From positions 1 to 64,000 of the forward strand of contig NZ_JACHCQ010000014.1 of NCBI RefSeq assembly GCF_014205835.1: a stretch of 64,000 bases of DNA, read 5' to 3'. Positions 16,745 to 25,085 of the stretch are shown here, in pieces. Source of the stretch: Pedobacter sp. AK013. GTDB taxonomy: Bacteria; Bacteroidota; Bacteroidia; Sphingobacteriales; Sphingobacteriaceae. The first letter of the stretch is position 1. Every line of letters begins with the position of its first letter. The notes under the pieces were generated by a model that was given only the letters and a program-made list of their open reading frames with translations, did not search any database and was not told the origin of the DNA. A program made the position numbers and the translations under genes.

Positions 16745-16785
16745 GTTGACAACTTTCATTCTTGATGCCTATTAAAGTTGTCAAC
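16745..16785. terminator. Hairpin downstream of the GT4 gene
   Basis: GTTGACAACTTT (16745-16756) and AAAGTTGTCAAC (16774-16785) are exact reverse complements with a 17-nt loop, 14 bp after the end of the minus-strand glycosyltransferase. It has no clear T-run, so it may stabilise the 3' end or terminate weakly. Confidence 0.5.
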
Positions 16786-16798
16786 TCAATAAATTCAC

Positions 16799-18001
16799 CT
16801 ACGCGCTCACCAATTCTTCGTAAATCTTTAACATTTTACTGGAGATTAAATGTACACCATGATCATTTTCGACTGTCTTGCGAGCATTCTCTCCTATTTC
16901 TACCCAACGTTTAGGATTAATGATACATTGTAAAATAGACCGGTAAAATTCATCTGCAGAATCGGCAATTAAAATATCATGTCCGTGCCTGCAATTGATT
17001 CCCTCTGCCGCCGTAGTGGTTGCAATAATGCATTTTTTCATGGCCATACCTTCAATAATTTTTACGCGCATTCCGGTGCCAGAAATTAATGGCACAATCA
17101 TTATTGCTTTAGAATTCATAAATTCTACGGCATCAAAAACTTCTCCCTCTACAATCAGGTTTTCAGAATCGTACTCGAAGAAATGTTTCTGCATATTTTT
17201 TCCGGCGATATAAAATCGGAGATCTTTATTCAGCTTTTCGATATCAGGCCAGATATCATCCAAAAACCATTCTAATCCCTCCTGATTTGGCCGCCAGTCC
17301 ATTGCACCCAAATGAAAAAGTGTAGGAAAACTGGTTTTGGTTTTATCTACCTTATATTTTTCCAGATCGATGGCAACAGGAAAAACCGACATTGGAATTT
17401 CGCAGCCAAACATTAATATGCTTTGGCGGTCGGGCTCACTAATGGCAAAAATATGGTGGAAACGGTTAATCTGATCGGTTTCATATGCTTTAAGCCGCTG
17501 GGCTAAAAAAGCTAAATACTTACGCCGAATGAGAAACTTTTCTGAATGAGAAAGACGTTCCCAAAGGGTAAATTCTATATTATGTGCCCGGTAAATCAGC
17601 TTGGCATTGCTGTTTGCCTTAACCACATCCAGATAAGGAACAACAAAAAGCCCCTCAAATTGAATAATATCGAACGCATTTTCTCGTAAGAGATTTTCTA
17701 ACTGTCGGGCAGCATCTTCGCTATAATACCTGGAAACATTGTACGATTCGTTGGTGAAAATATTAAAAAATGCCGACCATATATTTACGTCGGTATCTAA
17801 ATCGCAGGTATGGTATTTTATCTGTTCAAAAATAGGATCGTAGACGTCTTCCATATCGATCCGCCCTTTGGTTGGGTTAAGGCTAAACAAAGTAATATCT
17901 GCACCAAGTTGCAGCAAACCTTTTATGGTATTATAAACCACGATAGGATAACCACTATTTGGCGGAAAGGGAACCCGCTTAGTAATCAACAGTATTTTCA
18001 C
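16799..18001 (-). CDS. Glycosyltransferase family 4 protein
   Basis: A 400-residue GT-B-fold glycosyltransferase. The N-terminal half begins KILLITKRVPFPPNSGYP, a donor-independent acceptor domain typical of GT4. The C-terminal Rossmann half has the sugar-nucleotide site with ISGTGMRVKIIEGMAMKK and EGINCRHGHDIL, including the E-x7-E-like region. It has no signal peptide and would act on the inner face of the membrane on surface glycans. It sits alone with rnhB 21 bp upstream on the same strand, so it may be transcribed with it. Acceptor and sugar are unknown. Confidence 0.87.
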   Translation of the reverse strand: MKILLITKRVPFPPNSGYPIVVYNTIKGLLQLGADITLFSLNPTKGRIDMEDVYDPIFEQIKYHTCDLDTDVNIWSAFFNIFTNESYNVSRYYSEDAARQLENLLRENAFDIIQFEGLFVVPYLDVVKANSNAKLIYRAHNIEFTLWERLSHSEKFLIRRKYLAFLAQRLKAYETDQINRFHHIFAISEPDRQSILMFGCEIPMSVFPVAIDLEKYKVDKTKTSFPTLFHLGAMDWRPNQEGLEWFLDDIWPDIEKLNKDLRFYIAGKNMQKHFFEYDSENLIVEGEVFDAVEFMNSKAIMIVPLISGTGMRVKIIEGMAMKKCIIATTTAAEGINCRHGHDILIADSADEFYRSILQCIINPKRWVEIGENARKTVENDHGVHLISSKMLKIYEELVSA

Positions 18002-18022
18002 AATGTTGTAAAATACGAAATT

Positions 18023-18631
18023 TTAGGTGCTTTTTGAAAACAGTTCTAATTGGGGATCGCTCACATTAAAAGTTTTGCGATGAAAAGGCGATAGCCCGAT
18101 TTCAACTACAGCTTTACGGTGTGCAATTGTTGGGTATCCTTTATTCTGTTGCCAATTGTAGTGTGGATAATCGACGTGTAAGTTAGTCATATATTCATCT
18201 CGATGGGTTTTGGCCAATATAGAAGCCGCAGCAATATTTAAATATTTACCATCGCCCTTAACAATACAGCTGTGTGGAATTTGCGGATAGGTTTTGAAAC
18301 GGTTGCCATCAATCACCAGGTATTGTGGCTGAGTCTGCAATTTTTCGATTGCTCTATGCATGGCCAGAAATGATGCATTTAGAATATTAATGCGATCGAT
18401 TTCTTCATGATCACAAGAGGCTACTGCCCAAGCGAGAGCCTCCCGCTCAATAATTGGCCTCAACAAGGCCCTTTGTTCATGCGACAGTTGTTTGGAGTCA
18501 TTTAAACCTTCTAGTACAAAACCTTTTGGCAATATTACTGCCGCGGCAAAAACAGGCCCCGCGAGGCAACCTCTTCCAGCTTCATCACACCCGGCCTCTA
18601 ATAATTCTTCCTGATAGCAGTTTAACAACAT
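18023..18631 (-). CDS. rnhB: Ribonuclease HII
   Basis: Endonuclease that cleaves the RNA strand of RNA-DNA hybrids and single ribonucleotides in DNA. The 202-residue protein has the family's [17 protein letters not shown] block (Asp17, Glu18) near the N-terminus, the third acidic residue in VIDGNRF (about 108), and AKTHRDEYM (about 140) with the fourth. All four metal-binding residues appear present. It is followed 21 bp downstream by the GT4 gene. The ATG at 18631 gives a normal start. Confidence 0.95.
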   Translation of the reverse strand: MLLNCYQEELLEAGCDEAGRGCLAGPVFAAAVILPKGFVLEGLNDSKQLSHEQRALLRPIIEREALAWAVASCDHEEIDRINILNASFLAMHRAIEKLQTQPQYLVIDGNRFKTYPQIPHSCIVKGDGKYLNIAAASILAKTHRDEYMTNLHVDYPHYNWQQNKGYPTIAHRKAVVEIGLSPFHRKTFNVSDPQLELFSKST

Positions 18632-18670
18632 GTTGCAAATTTACTGAAATAGAGATAGTAGGGAAATTAT

Positions 18671-18701
18671 TTTGTTCAACATCTTTTAAACATTAATTTT
18701 A
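18671..18701 (+). promoter_or_regulatory. Promoter of the 18719 gene
   Basis: TTTG at 18671-18674 and TAATTTTA at 18694-18701 are separated by 19 bp, close to the Bacteroidota -33/-7 consensus TTTG-N19-TAnnTTTG with one mismatch at the end. The ATG follows 17 bp later. Confidence 0.5.
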
Positions 18702-18718
18702 AGAATAAAGGACTTGTA

Positions 18719-19408
18719 ATGCATAGAATTAAATTAACTCTTATCTTTTGCCTGTTTTGCCTCTTTGGTTTCGCTCAGCAGAAAAAAAAAGGTAAAATAC
18801 CATCTCCTCCGTTGGCTCCCCCATCAGCTGCAGATTACGACGTCTTAGAAAAAAGAATGGCTTGTTTGTATCGAAATAAATATCAACCTGCGGAGCGGTT
18901 AAAATTTTTTCCATTTAACCAATACAAGAAGGTAATGTTGATTTCTTTTGAGCCTCCAGATATAAGTGCGGATATTATGATCACTGATAACATCGAAGCA
19001 AAAGTTAAAGCACCTTTTAAAGCAGAAGTTCATCAACCCCTATTGGCAAAACATCAGAAATTAGATCCCGCAAGGTTAAAAGAAAAAAAGATTTTATCAG
19101 CTTTAGAACTAAACAAACTGACCAATGTGCTGTATAATTTTGGTTCTACCTCTACCGAGCCTTATAAAGGCTTACTTTTACCAGCAGATGAAGGATATCG
19201 TTGTTATAACCCAAGAAATGCGATTGTGTTTTTAAATGAAAAGGGAATTATAGGCGAATATATTGAGATCTGTTTTGAGTGTCACCGAAACGAAGTAAGC
19301 TCGGAGGAGATTAAGATGGGAGAATTTTGTAATGAAAAGTACAAGCTGATAAAAGAATACTTTTATGCCAGGGGAATTAAGTACGGAACAGGCAAAAATG
19401 TCGATTAA
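18719..19408 (+). CDS. Secreted protein of unknown function
   Basis: I do not recognise the family. The 229-residue product has a signal peptide (IKLTLIFCLFCLFGFAQ) followed by a Lys/Pro-rich linker, then a single mixed alpha/beta region. Four cysteines outside the signal peptide, two of them in the ICFECHRNE segment near residue 184, may form disulfides or bind metal. It is likely periplasmic. A good promoter precedes it, and the TfoX-domain gene starts 9 bp after its stop, so the two are probably co-transcribed. Confidence 0.6.
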   Translation: MHRIKLTLIFCLFCLFGFAQQKKKGKIPSPPLAPPSAADYDVLEKRMACLYRNKYQPAERLKFFPFNQYKKVMLISFEPPDISADIMITDNIEAKVKAPFKAEVHQPLLAKHQKLDPARLKEKKILSALELNKLTNVLYNFGSTSTEPYKGLLLPADEGYRCYNPRNAIVFLNEKGIIGEYIEICFECHRNEVSSEEIKMGEFCNEKYKLIKEYFYARGIKYGTGKNVD

Positions 19409-19417
19409 TTTTAGACT

Positions 19418-19756
19418 ATGAAATATAACGAAACCTTAGCCCTTCGCGTTGCCGAACGTTTAATGCATATACAAGATATAGAGGAAAAAGAAATGTTCAG
19501 CGGGCTTGTTTTTATGGTTAATGGTAAGATGTGCCTTGGTGTTTCCAAAAATAGCATGATGGTAAGGCTCGATCCCAATACTTTAGAAAATTTATCCGAT
19601 AAAGATGGCTGGCAACAGATGGTTATGGGTGGCAGACCAATGAAGGGTTATATCTCGGTATCAGAAGATGTTTTAGGCCGAAACGATGAGCTCGATTTTT
19701 GGGTTAACCTCGCCCTGGCCTTTAACCCCTTTGCCAAGGCATCTAAAAAGAAATAA
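19418..19756 (+). CDS. TfoX/Sxy N-terminal domain protein
   Basis: A 112-residue cytoplasmic protein made up only of the TfoX N-terminal domain: MFSGLVFMVNGKMCLGV near residue 28 and a C-terminal helix WVNLALAFNPFA. In gamma-proteobacteria TfoX/Sxy activates competence with CRP, but those proteins also have a C-terminal domain that is missing here. The single-domain form is common in Bacteroidota and its role is unknown. It follows the secreted-protein gene by 9 bp. Confidence 0.85.
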   Translation: MKYNETLALRVAERLMHIQDIEEKEMFSGLVFMVNGKMCLGVSKNSMMVRLDPNTLENLSDKDGWQQMVMGGRPMKGYISVSEDVLGRNDELDFWVNLALAFNPFAKASKKK

Positions 19757-19813
19757 TCAGAAACACAATCTATTGCCCCACTCCTCATTCAAAAACTAGC
19801 AAGAGCCATATTT

Positions 19814-19842
19814 TTTGATTAATTTTATATTGACTAATCAAA
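19814..19842 (+). promoter_or_regulatory. Operator-like inverted repeat before the 19847 gene
   Basis: TTTGATTA (19814-19821) and TAATCAAA (19835-19842) form an 8-bp dyad with a 13-bp spacer, ending 4 bp before the ATG. The size and place suit a regulator-binding site or a leader hairpin; no regulator is identified. Confidence 0.3.
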
Positions 19843-19846
19843 TATT

Positions 19847-20476
19847 ATGAAAAAACAGGCTTTTATAGCGGTATTTCTACTATGTATTTCATTTACCATT
19901 CTTGCTCAGGTTAAAAGAAGCAGTACATCAACAGAAACTAAAGAAAATACACAGCAATTAAGAACTCAGGCACCGGAAGGGCATTATTGCGATTATTGTA
20001 AACTAAATTATCCCGAATCGCACTTCCCTTGCATCATGAAATCCATTAAAGGTAAACTAGATGTAACTACTGGCGAAGTAAGTTTTTTGGCCGGGCAACC
20101 TATTGGCGGAATTGTAGTAAAAGGTGGTAAAAACCCCGGAGACAACACCATTACATTAATAACCAACCAAAATGGGGAAATAGAGTTTAACAATGCGAGT
20201 GCAGGGAATTATAAATTTATCATTTTAGTACCATCTACCAATCCTAAATCGCGGGTAGCGGGATCACCAATCGGTGGAATAGTTGTTAAAGGCGGTAAAA
20301 ATCCTGGTGGAAATTTAATCACATTAATTACAAACGAAAATGGTGAAATAGAGCTGAATAACCTGCCTGTGGGCACGTATAAATTCACCGCAATGGGAGC
20401 ATCCGCAACGGAGAAAACTAATCCGTTATACAAATCAAGTTATTCTGAAAAGGTAAATCCTTTATATAAAAACTAA
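19847..20476 (+). CDS. Secreted protein with two tandem beta-sandwich-like modules
   Basis: A 209-residue exported protein. The signal peptide ends at FTILAQV. A short Cys-containing patch (HYCDYCKLNYPESHFPC) follows. Two modules of about 40 residues then repeat almost word for word: PIGGIVVKGGKNPG...NGEIEFNNASAGNYKF and PIGGIVVKGGKNPG...NGEIELNNLPVGTYKF. The NGEIE-N-LP-G-YKF ending recalls carboxypeptidase-regulatory/Cna-B-type folds. The C-terminus has a short repeated NPLYKS/NPLYKN motif. I know no named family; an envelope structural or adhesion role is a guess. It is preceded by an operator-like dyad. Confidence 0.65.
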   Translation: MKKQAFIAVFLLCISFTILAQVKRSSTSTETKENTQQLRTQAPEGHYCDYCKLNYPESHFPCIMKSIKGKLDVTTGEVSFLAGQPIGGIVVKGGKNPGDNTITLITNQNGEIEFNNASAGNYKFIILVPSTNPKSRVAGSPIGGIVVKGGKNPGGNLITLITNENGEIELNNLPVGTYKFTAMGASATEKTNPLYKSSYSEKVNPLYKN

Positions 20477-20572
20477 AATCGTTAAATTTACGCTACCTTC
20501 CATTTTTGGCACTATTATGGAATCTTTCAAGTCTGTGCATCTTTAAATTGTTACACATTTAAAACACACATT

Positions 20573-21103
20573 ATGAAACGTTTAAATTTAATATTGAGCC
20601 TGGCATTTCTTTCGCTCGGATTTCAATCTTTTGCCCAAACCAATAAAGAAACTACAGTGAAAATTGTAGCGGATAAAAACTATACTTTTGTTGCCAACTC
20701 AGCTGTACCAATGTCAAACAATGATGTTAACAGGGTACTAGCAATGATGCCAGGCGGCCAGGGAGGCTCTACAATAAACCTAACAGGATCGCAATATGAT
20801 GTAAAGGTTACCAAAGATAGTATTGTTGCTTATCTACCTTATTTTGGAAGGTCTTTTTCTGCCCCGATGGATCCGACACAAGGGGGGATTAAGTTTACCT
20901 CAAAAGATTTCACGTATACGGAATCGAAGAATAAAAAAGGATTGTACACCATCCAGATTAATACAAAGGATGTAAAAAGAGAAAACTATCGGTTTACCAT
21001 CAATATCTCTACCAATGGTTATGCATCTTTGACGGCTAGCAGTGTAAATAAACAACCCATTATTTTTAACGGTTATTTAGATGAGCCGAAGAAACAAGAT
21101 TAA
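20573..21103 (+). CDS. DUF4251 domain protein
   Basis: A 176-residue exported protein of the DUF4251 family, which is restricted largely to Bacteroidota. The signal peptide ends at FQSFAQT. The body has the family's KIVADKNYTFVANSA start, the YDVKVTKDSIVAYLPYFGRSF centre and FTYTESKNKKGLYTI. It is predicted to be a periplasmic beta-rich domain of unknown function. It follows the tandem-module gene by about 95 bp, and its own promoter was not found. Confidence 0.85.
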   Translation: MKRLNLILSLAFLSLGFQSFAQTNKETTVKIVADKNYTFVANSAVPMSNNDVNRVLAMMPGGQGGSTINLTGSQYDVKVTKDSIVAYLPYFGRSFSAPMDPTQGGIKFTSKDFTYTESKNKKGLYTIQINTKDVKRENYRFTINISTNGYASLTASSVNKQPIIFNGYLDEPKKQD

Positions 21104-21149
21104 AATTTGTCATCCTAAGGGATAATTTATTTTATAAAAATCAATATGA

Positions 21150-21430
21150 GTGACGTTTTTCACTCTACGGCGCAGTCATGCCTCGGCTCGCCGCCGCCGA
21201 ACGGCTCTTTCTTTTTGGCATTAAAAAGAAACAAAAAATGCCGGCTGAATTTTTTTTTTCAAAGCCAGTGTCACGGCTAGAACAATGCAGTCCGAAAAAT
21301 TTGTTAGGCCGGGCTTAAGTGAAACGGAGATGCCGTGCTGTGGCCTAGCGGGGCGGAAATGCAGGCACCGAGATAATACATTAAACATTAATGAGTTACT
21401 AAGTAACGTCAATGGTAGCCTGTCGAAGGA
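21150..21430 (+). repeat. Long dispersed repeat, copy 2
   Basis: This 387-bp gap between the DUF4251 gene and the glutaminyl cyclase gene has no coding sequence. It holds the plus-strand copy of the repeat found inverted at 16190-16560, with the same order of blocks: CTTTCTTTTTGG-AAAAAGAAAC, CCGGCTGAA, CAGTCCGAAAAATTTGTTAG, AAGTGAAACGGAGATGC, GGCGGAAATGCAGG, AACGTCAATGGTAGC. It ends in a TCGACAGGCTCA-type palindromic tail near 21460. Confidence 0.7.
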
Positions 21431-21490
21431 CCTGTTTAAATTTATATTAAGGCATTTCGACAGGCTCAATCTGACATATCAATAATTAAA

Positions 21491-22573
21491 TTATTTCTTC
21501 ACCAGCTCGATCTGAAAAATGTGTGGCCATTTCTTGCCAGCTACAAAAAGCCTTTTACCTGCCTTATCGTAAGCAATGCCGTTTAGCACATTATTGGCTT
21601 TTTCATCTTCGGTTTTAAAATAATCGGCGGGTAATAATCCTGATAAATCGATCTTACTTTCTACAGCACCTGTTTCCGGGTTGATGATCAGGATTTCATT
21701 TGTTGTATATACATTGGCATAAATTTTACCATCAATAATTTCAAGTTCATTCAGGTTTTGAATTGGGCTTTTATTATCAAAAACATCAATCGAACCAATT
21801 TTTTGATAGGTATCTTTATTCAGAAAAAAGATCGTATTCGAACCATCGGTATTCAATACCTTCTCTCCATCAAAAGCCAAGCCCCAGCCTTCTCTACCGG
21901 TGGTATAAGAAAACTCAGATAATTTCTTGAAAGTTGCCTTATCATAAACAAAACCTACTTTTTCGCGATAAGTTAACTGAATAATCTTGTTTCCGATCAC
22001 AGTTATACCCTCTCCGAAATACTGTTTATCTAAATCTGCTTTCTGAAGGACTTTCCCTGTTGACGGATCTACTTTCCGCAAGCTCGAATGGCCGTAATCG
22101 CCAGCACTTTCGTAGAAAAAGCCATCGTGATATTCTAAACCCTCTACATACGAAGAAGTATCGTGGGGTAAACTTTTAATCACTTTATAAGTATATTCAG
22201 TGGGTGCCTGAGCCGCTAACACATTGATATTTGAAGTGATATCTTCTGATTTTCCTTCACCAAATATTTTAGCAGTTAACAGGTGGTTACCTAATTTTAA
22301 CCCCCCGGTTTTAAGTTTAAGAGCCGAAGTATCGGTTTTTGAAGCAACTTTGACGGTATCGATCAAATACACTACAGAATCTACTTTCTGTTCAGCGCCA
22401 AACTGCACTTTAACATCAAATTCGTTTCCCGATGGCACATTAAGACCAGTCATTGGGGAAAGAAAGCTACGATAAGTTGTAGTAGAACTGTCTTTACAAG
22501 AACTAACTAATGCAAGCGCAATTCCGATAAATATGAAATTTTTAATGGGGTTAATCTTCAGGCCAAAACGCAT
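21491..22573 (-). CDS. Glutaminyl-peptide cyclotransferase (bacterial/plant type)
   Basis: Exported glutamine cyclotransferase of the five-bladed propeller type that forms N-terminal pyroglutamate. The 360-residue protein has a lipobox (LVSSCKD), an N-terminal Ig-like region (to about 115) and a propeller with YVEGLEYHDGFFYESAGDYG, the FGEGITVIGNKIIQLTYRE block and the EGWGLAFDG repeat, all typical. N-terminal glutamine is common behind Sec signal sites in Bacteroidota, so many exported proteins are possible substrates. Its start overlaps the yraN stop by 23 bp, so the two are translated together. Confidence 0.9.
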   Translation of the reverse strand: MRFGLKINPIKNFIFIGIALALVSSCKDSSTTTYRSFLSPMTGLNVPSGNEFDVKVQFGAEQKVDSVVYLIDTVKVASKTDTSALKLKTGGLKLGNHLLTAKIFGEGKSEDITSNINVLAAQAPTEYTYKVIKSLPHDTSSYVEGLEYHDGFFYESAGDYGHSSLRKVDPSTGKVLQKADLDKQYFGEGITVIGNKIIQLTYREKVGFVYDKATFKKLSEFSYTTGREGWGLAFDGEKVLNTDGSNTIFFLNKDTYQKIGSIDVFDNKSPIQNLNELEIIDGKIYANVYTTNEILIINPETGAVESKIDLSGLLPADYFKTEDEKANNVLNGIAYDKAGKRLFVAGKKWPHIFQIELVKK

Positions 22574-22916
22574 CTTCTATATGGTTTAAATTATAATCTT
22601 TATTTTTTGTAAATGTAATGGCAATAATATCAAAACGGATATCATTTTGATGGTTCATTATTTCAATATAGGCATTAGCTGCCAATTCCATCTGATTTTG
22701 TTTTGCTTTGTGCACAAATTCTTCTGGTTCTCCAAAAGCAATGGAACTACGGGATTTAACTTCTACAAAAACTATAATGCCGTTTTTATAAACAATTAAA
22801 TCTACCTCAGCCTTACCATGCGTCCAGTTTTCATCTAAAACCTCGTATCCCTTATCTTCTAAATACTGTTTGGCTATTCGTTCACCTTCCCTACCTAACT
22901 CATTGTGAAGCGCCAT
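22551..22916 (-). CDS. YraN-family (UPF0102) endonuclease-like protein
   Basis: A 121-residue protein of the UPF0102/YraN family, which has a restriction-endonuclease-like fold. The core is visible: LGREGERIAKQYLEDKGY, then EVDLIVYKNGIIVFVEVKSR, with the catalytic-site-like Asp-x(n)-Glu-x-Lys (EVK). Function is unproven; members are proposed to act on nucleic acids. Its stop lies 23 bp inside the glutaminyl cyclase frame, and dnaG is 43 bp upstream, giving a dnaG-yraN-cyclase run. Confidence 0.88.
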   Translation of the reverse strand: MALHNELGREGERIAKQYLEDKGYEVLDENWTHGKAEVDLIVYKNGIIVFVEVKSRSSIAFGEPEEFVHKAKQNQMELAANAYIEIMNHQNDIRFDIIAITFTKNKDYNLNHIEDAFWPED

Positions 22917-22959
22917 ATATGATTAATATTTTCATGTTAGTTCTTTGAGTGAAGTTAAT

Positions 22960-24939
22960 TTACTTAACAATCACAGAACCTAAAAACTTAGAAATTTCCC
23001 TTTCAACTCCTTTAATTACCCCATAACGTTGCATTAAAATCATTTGATTATCCTCGTTCTTTTCCTCTTTAATTTCTTTCAACAAGTTCATCAGTATCTT
23101 TTCGACTTTCCGTTTTTTAAGGTGGAAAATCCCCCCTAAAATAGTCGCTTTTAAATTCATTGATTCATCTTTAACGTAGATAAGATGTTTATTTAGCCAG
23201 TTTTCGCTTAACGCATATTCTGAGGTGGAAAGTGTAATGGCCAAATCGGCAATATCTCTGTCCTCATGTTTAACAAAGTGATTTGAGGTAGGCAATCTGC
23301 CGTTATCGATCTCTGATTTATAATAGTCGATAATTCTTTTGCAAAGTGGGTCATCAAATTCTACATCGCTCAGGTTCTGCATAATAAAAGAGCCAATGTA
23401 CATATCGTCAATTTTATCCCAGTTTACAAACTCGTGCCCAAAGGCCAATAATAAACGTACAATTTCTTTTTCCTGATGCTCATTTTCTTCTACAGGCGCT
23501 TCATTACCCATTGGCCCTGCGCTGTCATCCCATAAATCATCTGGCGGGCCAAGCGGCTCGGGCGGACCTGAAGAGTACGATTTCGCACCTGGCGAAGGGT
23601 TTGCCCTTTGGTTATTATCAAAGCTTTTTTTAAGCTTTGCCGAACGCATTTTATTTAATTCACTCAGTAAAATGTGCTCATCAATTTCGAGCAGGCTACT
23701 GCACTCTCTGATAAAAACTGAAGCCTTAATCGGATCAGGAATTTTAGCAATACTCTCTACAATATCTCTGATAATGCCTGCTCTTTTGATCGGATCATTG
23801 CCTGCATCTTTAAGCAATACATTCGCCTTGTATAAAATAAAGTCTTTTCTGTTTTGTTCCAGGTAAGTTTTAAATGCTCCTGCGCCCACGTGGTGCATAT
23901 AAGAATCAGGATCATGACCATCAGGAAAGGAAACGATTTTCACATTCAGGCCCTCTTCCAAGATCATATCCAAACCACGGAGCGAAGCTTTAATACCTGC
24001 AGCGTCGCCATCAAATAGAATGGTAATATTCTGGGTAAAACGCCCGATCAGTTTAATCTGCTCTACGGTTAACGAAGTACCTGAAGAGGCTACTACATTT
24101 TCTATACCGGCCTGGTGCACCGAAAGCACATCTGCATAACCTTCGGCTAAGTAACAGTTATCTAAATCGCGGATCGCTTTTTTGGCATGGAATAAACCAT
24201 ATAGGACATTCGACTTGTGGTAAATTTCACTTTCAGGCGAGTTTACGTACTTCGGAACATTTTTATCGGTTTTTAGCGTTCTACCGCCAAAACCAATAAT
24301 CCTACCGGTAAAGTTATGGATCGGGAACATTACCCGACCGCGGAAACGATCGTAAATTTTATTGTTATCGTTTTTGATCGATAATCCAGTGGCTTCTAGA
24401 AATTCTAATTTATGCCCGGCGTTAATTGCGCTTTGCGTCATCGCATCCCACACATCTGGAGAATAACCCACCTCGAATTTCTTTAGGATATCTTCTCTAA
24501 AACCACGTTCTTTAAAATAGCTAAGACCTATGCCTCTACCCTCTTCTGTTTCCCAAAGCTGTTTTACAAAAAATGTAGCAGCATATTGCGAAACTACGTA
24601 AAGGCTTTCTTTAGCACTTTGCGCCTCTGCATCCTGTGGGCTGAGTTCGGTTTCCTCAACTTCAATATTGTATTTATTGGCTAAAAATTTAAGTGCTTCG
24701 GGATATGAATATTTTTCATGATCCATAATAAACCGCACTGAATCGCCCCCTTTACCGCAGCCAAAACATTTGTAAATGCCCTTGGTTACGGATACATGAA
24801 AGGAAGGTGTTTTTTCGCCATGGAAAGGACAATTGCCAATTAAACTGGTTCCGCGTTTTTTTAAGTGCACAAAATCCCCAACTACCTCCTCAATACGGGC
24901 GGTATCCATTATCTTATCTATCGTTTCGCGGTTTATCAT
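22960..24939 (-). CDS. dnaG: DNA primase
   Basis: Synthesises RNA primers for replication. The 659-residue protein has all three parts: a CHC2 zinc finger (Cys37, His40, Cys58, Cys61), the TOPRIM core with LAEGYADVLS (about 265) and ILFDGDAAG (about 310), and a C-terminal helicase-binding region. Between about 445 and 485 there is a low-complexity Pro/Gly/Ser linker (PPEPLGPPDD). It opens a minus-strand run with yraN and the cyclotransferase. A dispersed repeat lies just upstream of its start. Confidence 0.97.
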   Translation of the reverse strand: MINRETIDKIMDTARIEEVVGDFVHLKKRGTSLIGNCPFHGEKTPSFHVSVTKGIYKCFGCGKGGDSVRFIMDHEKYSYPEALKFLANKYNIEVEETELSPQDAEAQSAKESLYVVSQYAATFFVKQLWETEEGRGIGLSYFKERGFREDILKKFEVGYSPDVWDAMTQSAINAGHKLEFLEATGLSIKNDNNKIYDRFRGRVMFPIHNFTGRIIGFGGRTLKTDKNVPKYVNSPESEIYHKSNVLYGLFHAKKAIRDLDNCYLAEGYADVLSVHQAGIENVVASSGTSLTVEQIKLIGRFTQNITILFDGDAAGIKASLRGLDMILEEGLNVKIVSFPDGHDPDSYMHHVGAGAFKTYLEQNRKDFILYKANVLLKDAGNDPIKRAGIIRDIVESIAKIPDPIKASVFIRECSSLLEIDEHILLSELNKMRSAKLKKSFDNNQRANPSPGAKSYSSGPPEPLGPPDDLWDDSAGPMGNEAPVEENEHQEKEIVRLLLAFGHEFVNWDKIDDMYIGSFIMQNLSDVEFDDPLCKRIIDYYKSEIDNGRLPTSNHFVKHEDRDIADLAITLSTSEYALSENWLNKHLIYVKDESMNLKATILGGIFHLKKRKVEKILMNLLKEIKEEKNEDNQMILMQRYGVIKGVEREISKFLGSVIVK

Positions 24940-24952
24940 ACTTGTTATTGTC

Positions 24953-25079
24953 CGTCATTGCGAGGAGGCACGACGAAGCAATCTTTTTTGCTATTGTTTA
25001 TTTTCAACCTATTATGCATGATTGGAAAGATTGCTCCACTCCATCACTCAGCAGCCTTTCCTTCAGTTCGCAATGACGA
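24953..25079. repeat. Dispersed inverted repeat upstream of dnaG
   Basis: The ends CGTCATTGCGA (24953-24963) and TCGCAATGACGA (25068-25079) are inverted copies. The interior carries GAAGCAATCTT (24974-24984) and AAAGATTGCT (25027-25036). It is the same family as at 78-159 and 1490-1557 but with a longer centre, and it fills the gap between dnaG and the SGNH hydrolase gene. Confidence 0.65.
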
Positions 25080-25085
25080 GCCTAC

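Larger units (their letters stand above)
15601..16798. other. Gene-free repeat-rich region, 1.2 kb
   Basis: The gcvT upstream region followed by about 1 kb of non-coding dispersed repeats. The open frames on either strand are short, mutually overlapping, rich in Cys/Trp/Arg, and lack any family resemblance. Components are: a GGGTAATGCTTCAACCGGGG unit at 15981-16000 that recurs as GGGATAACGCTTCAATCGGGG at 16704-16724; an AAACCCG...AAAGCGGGAC unit at 16061-16115 with a relative at 57081-57142; and a long repeat at about 16190-16560 whose inverted copy is at 21150-21430. Confidence 0.6.
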
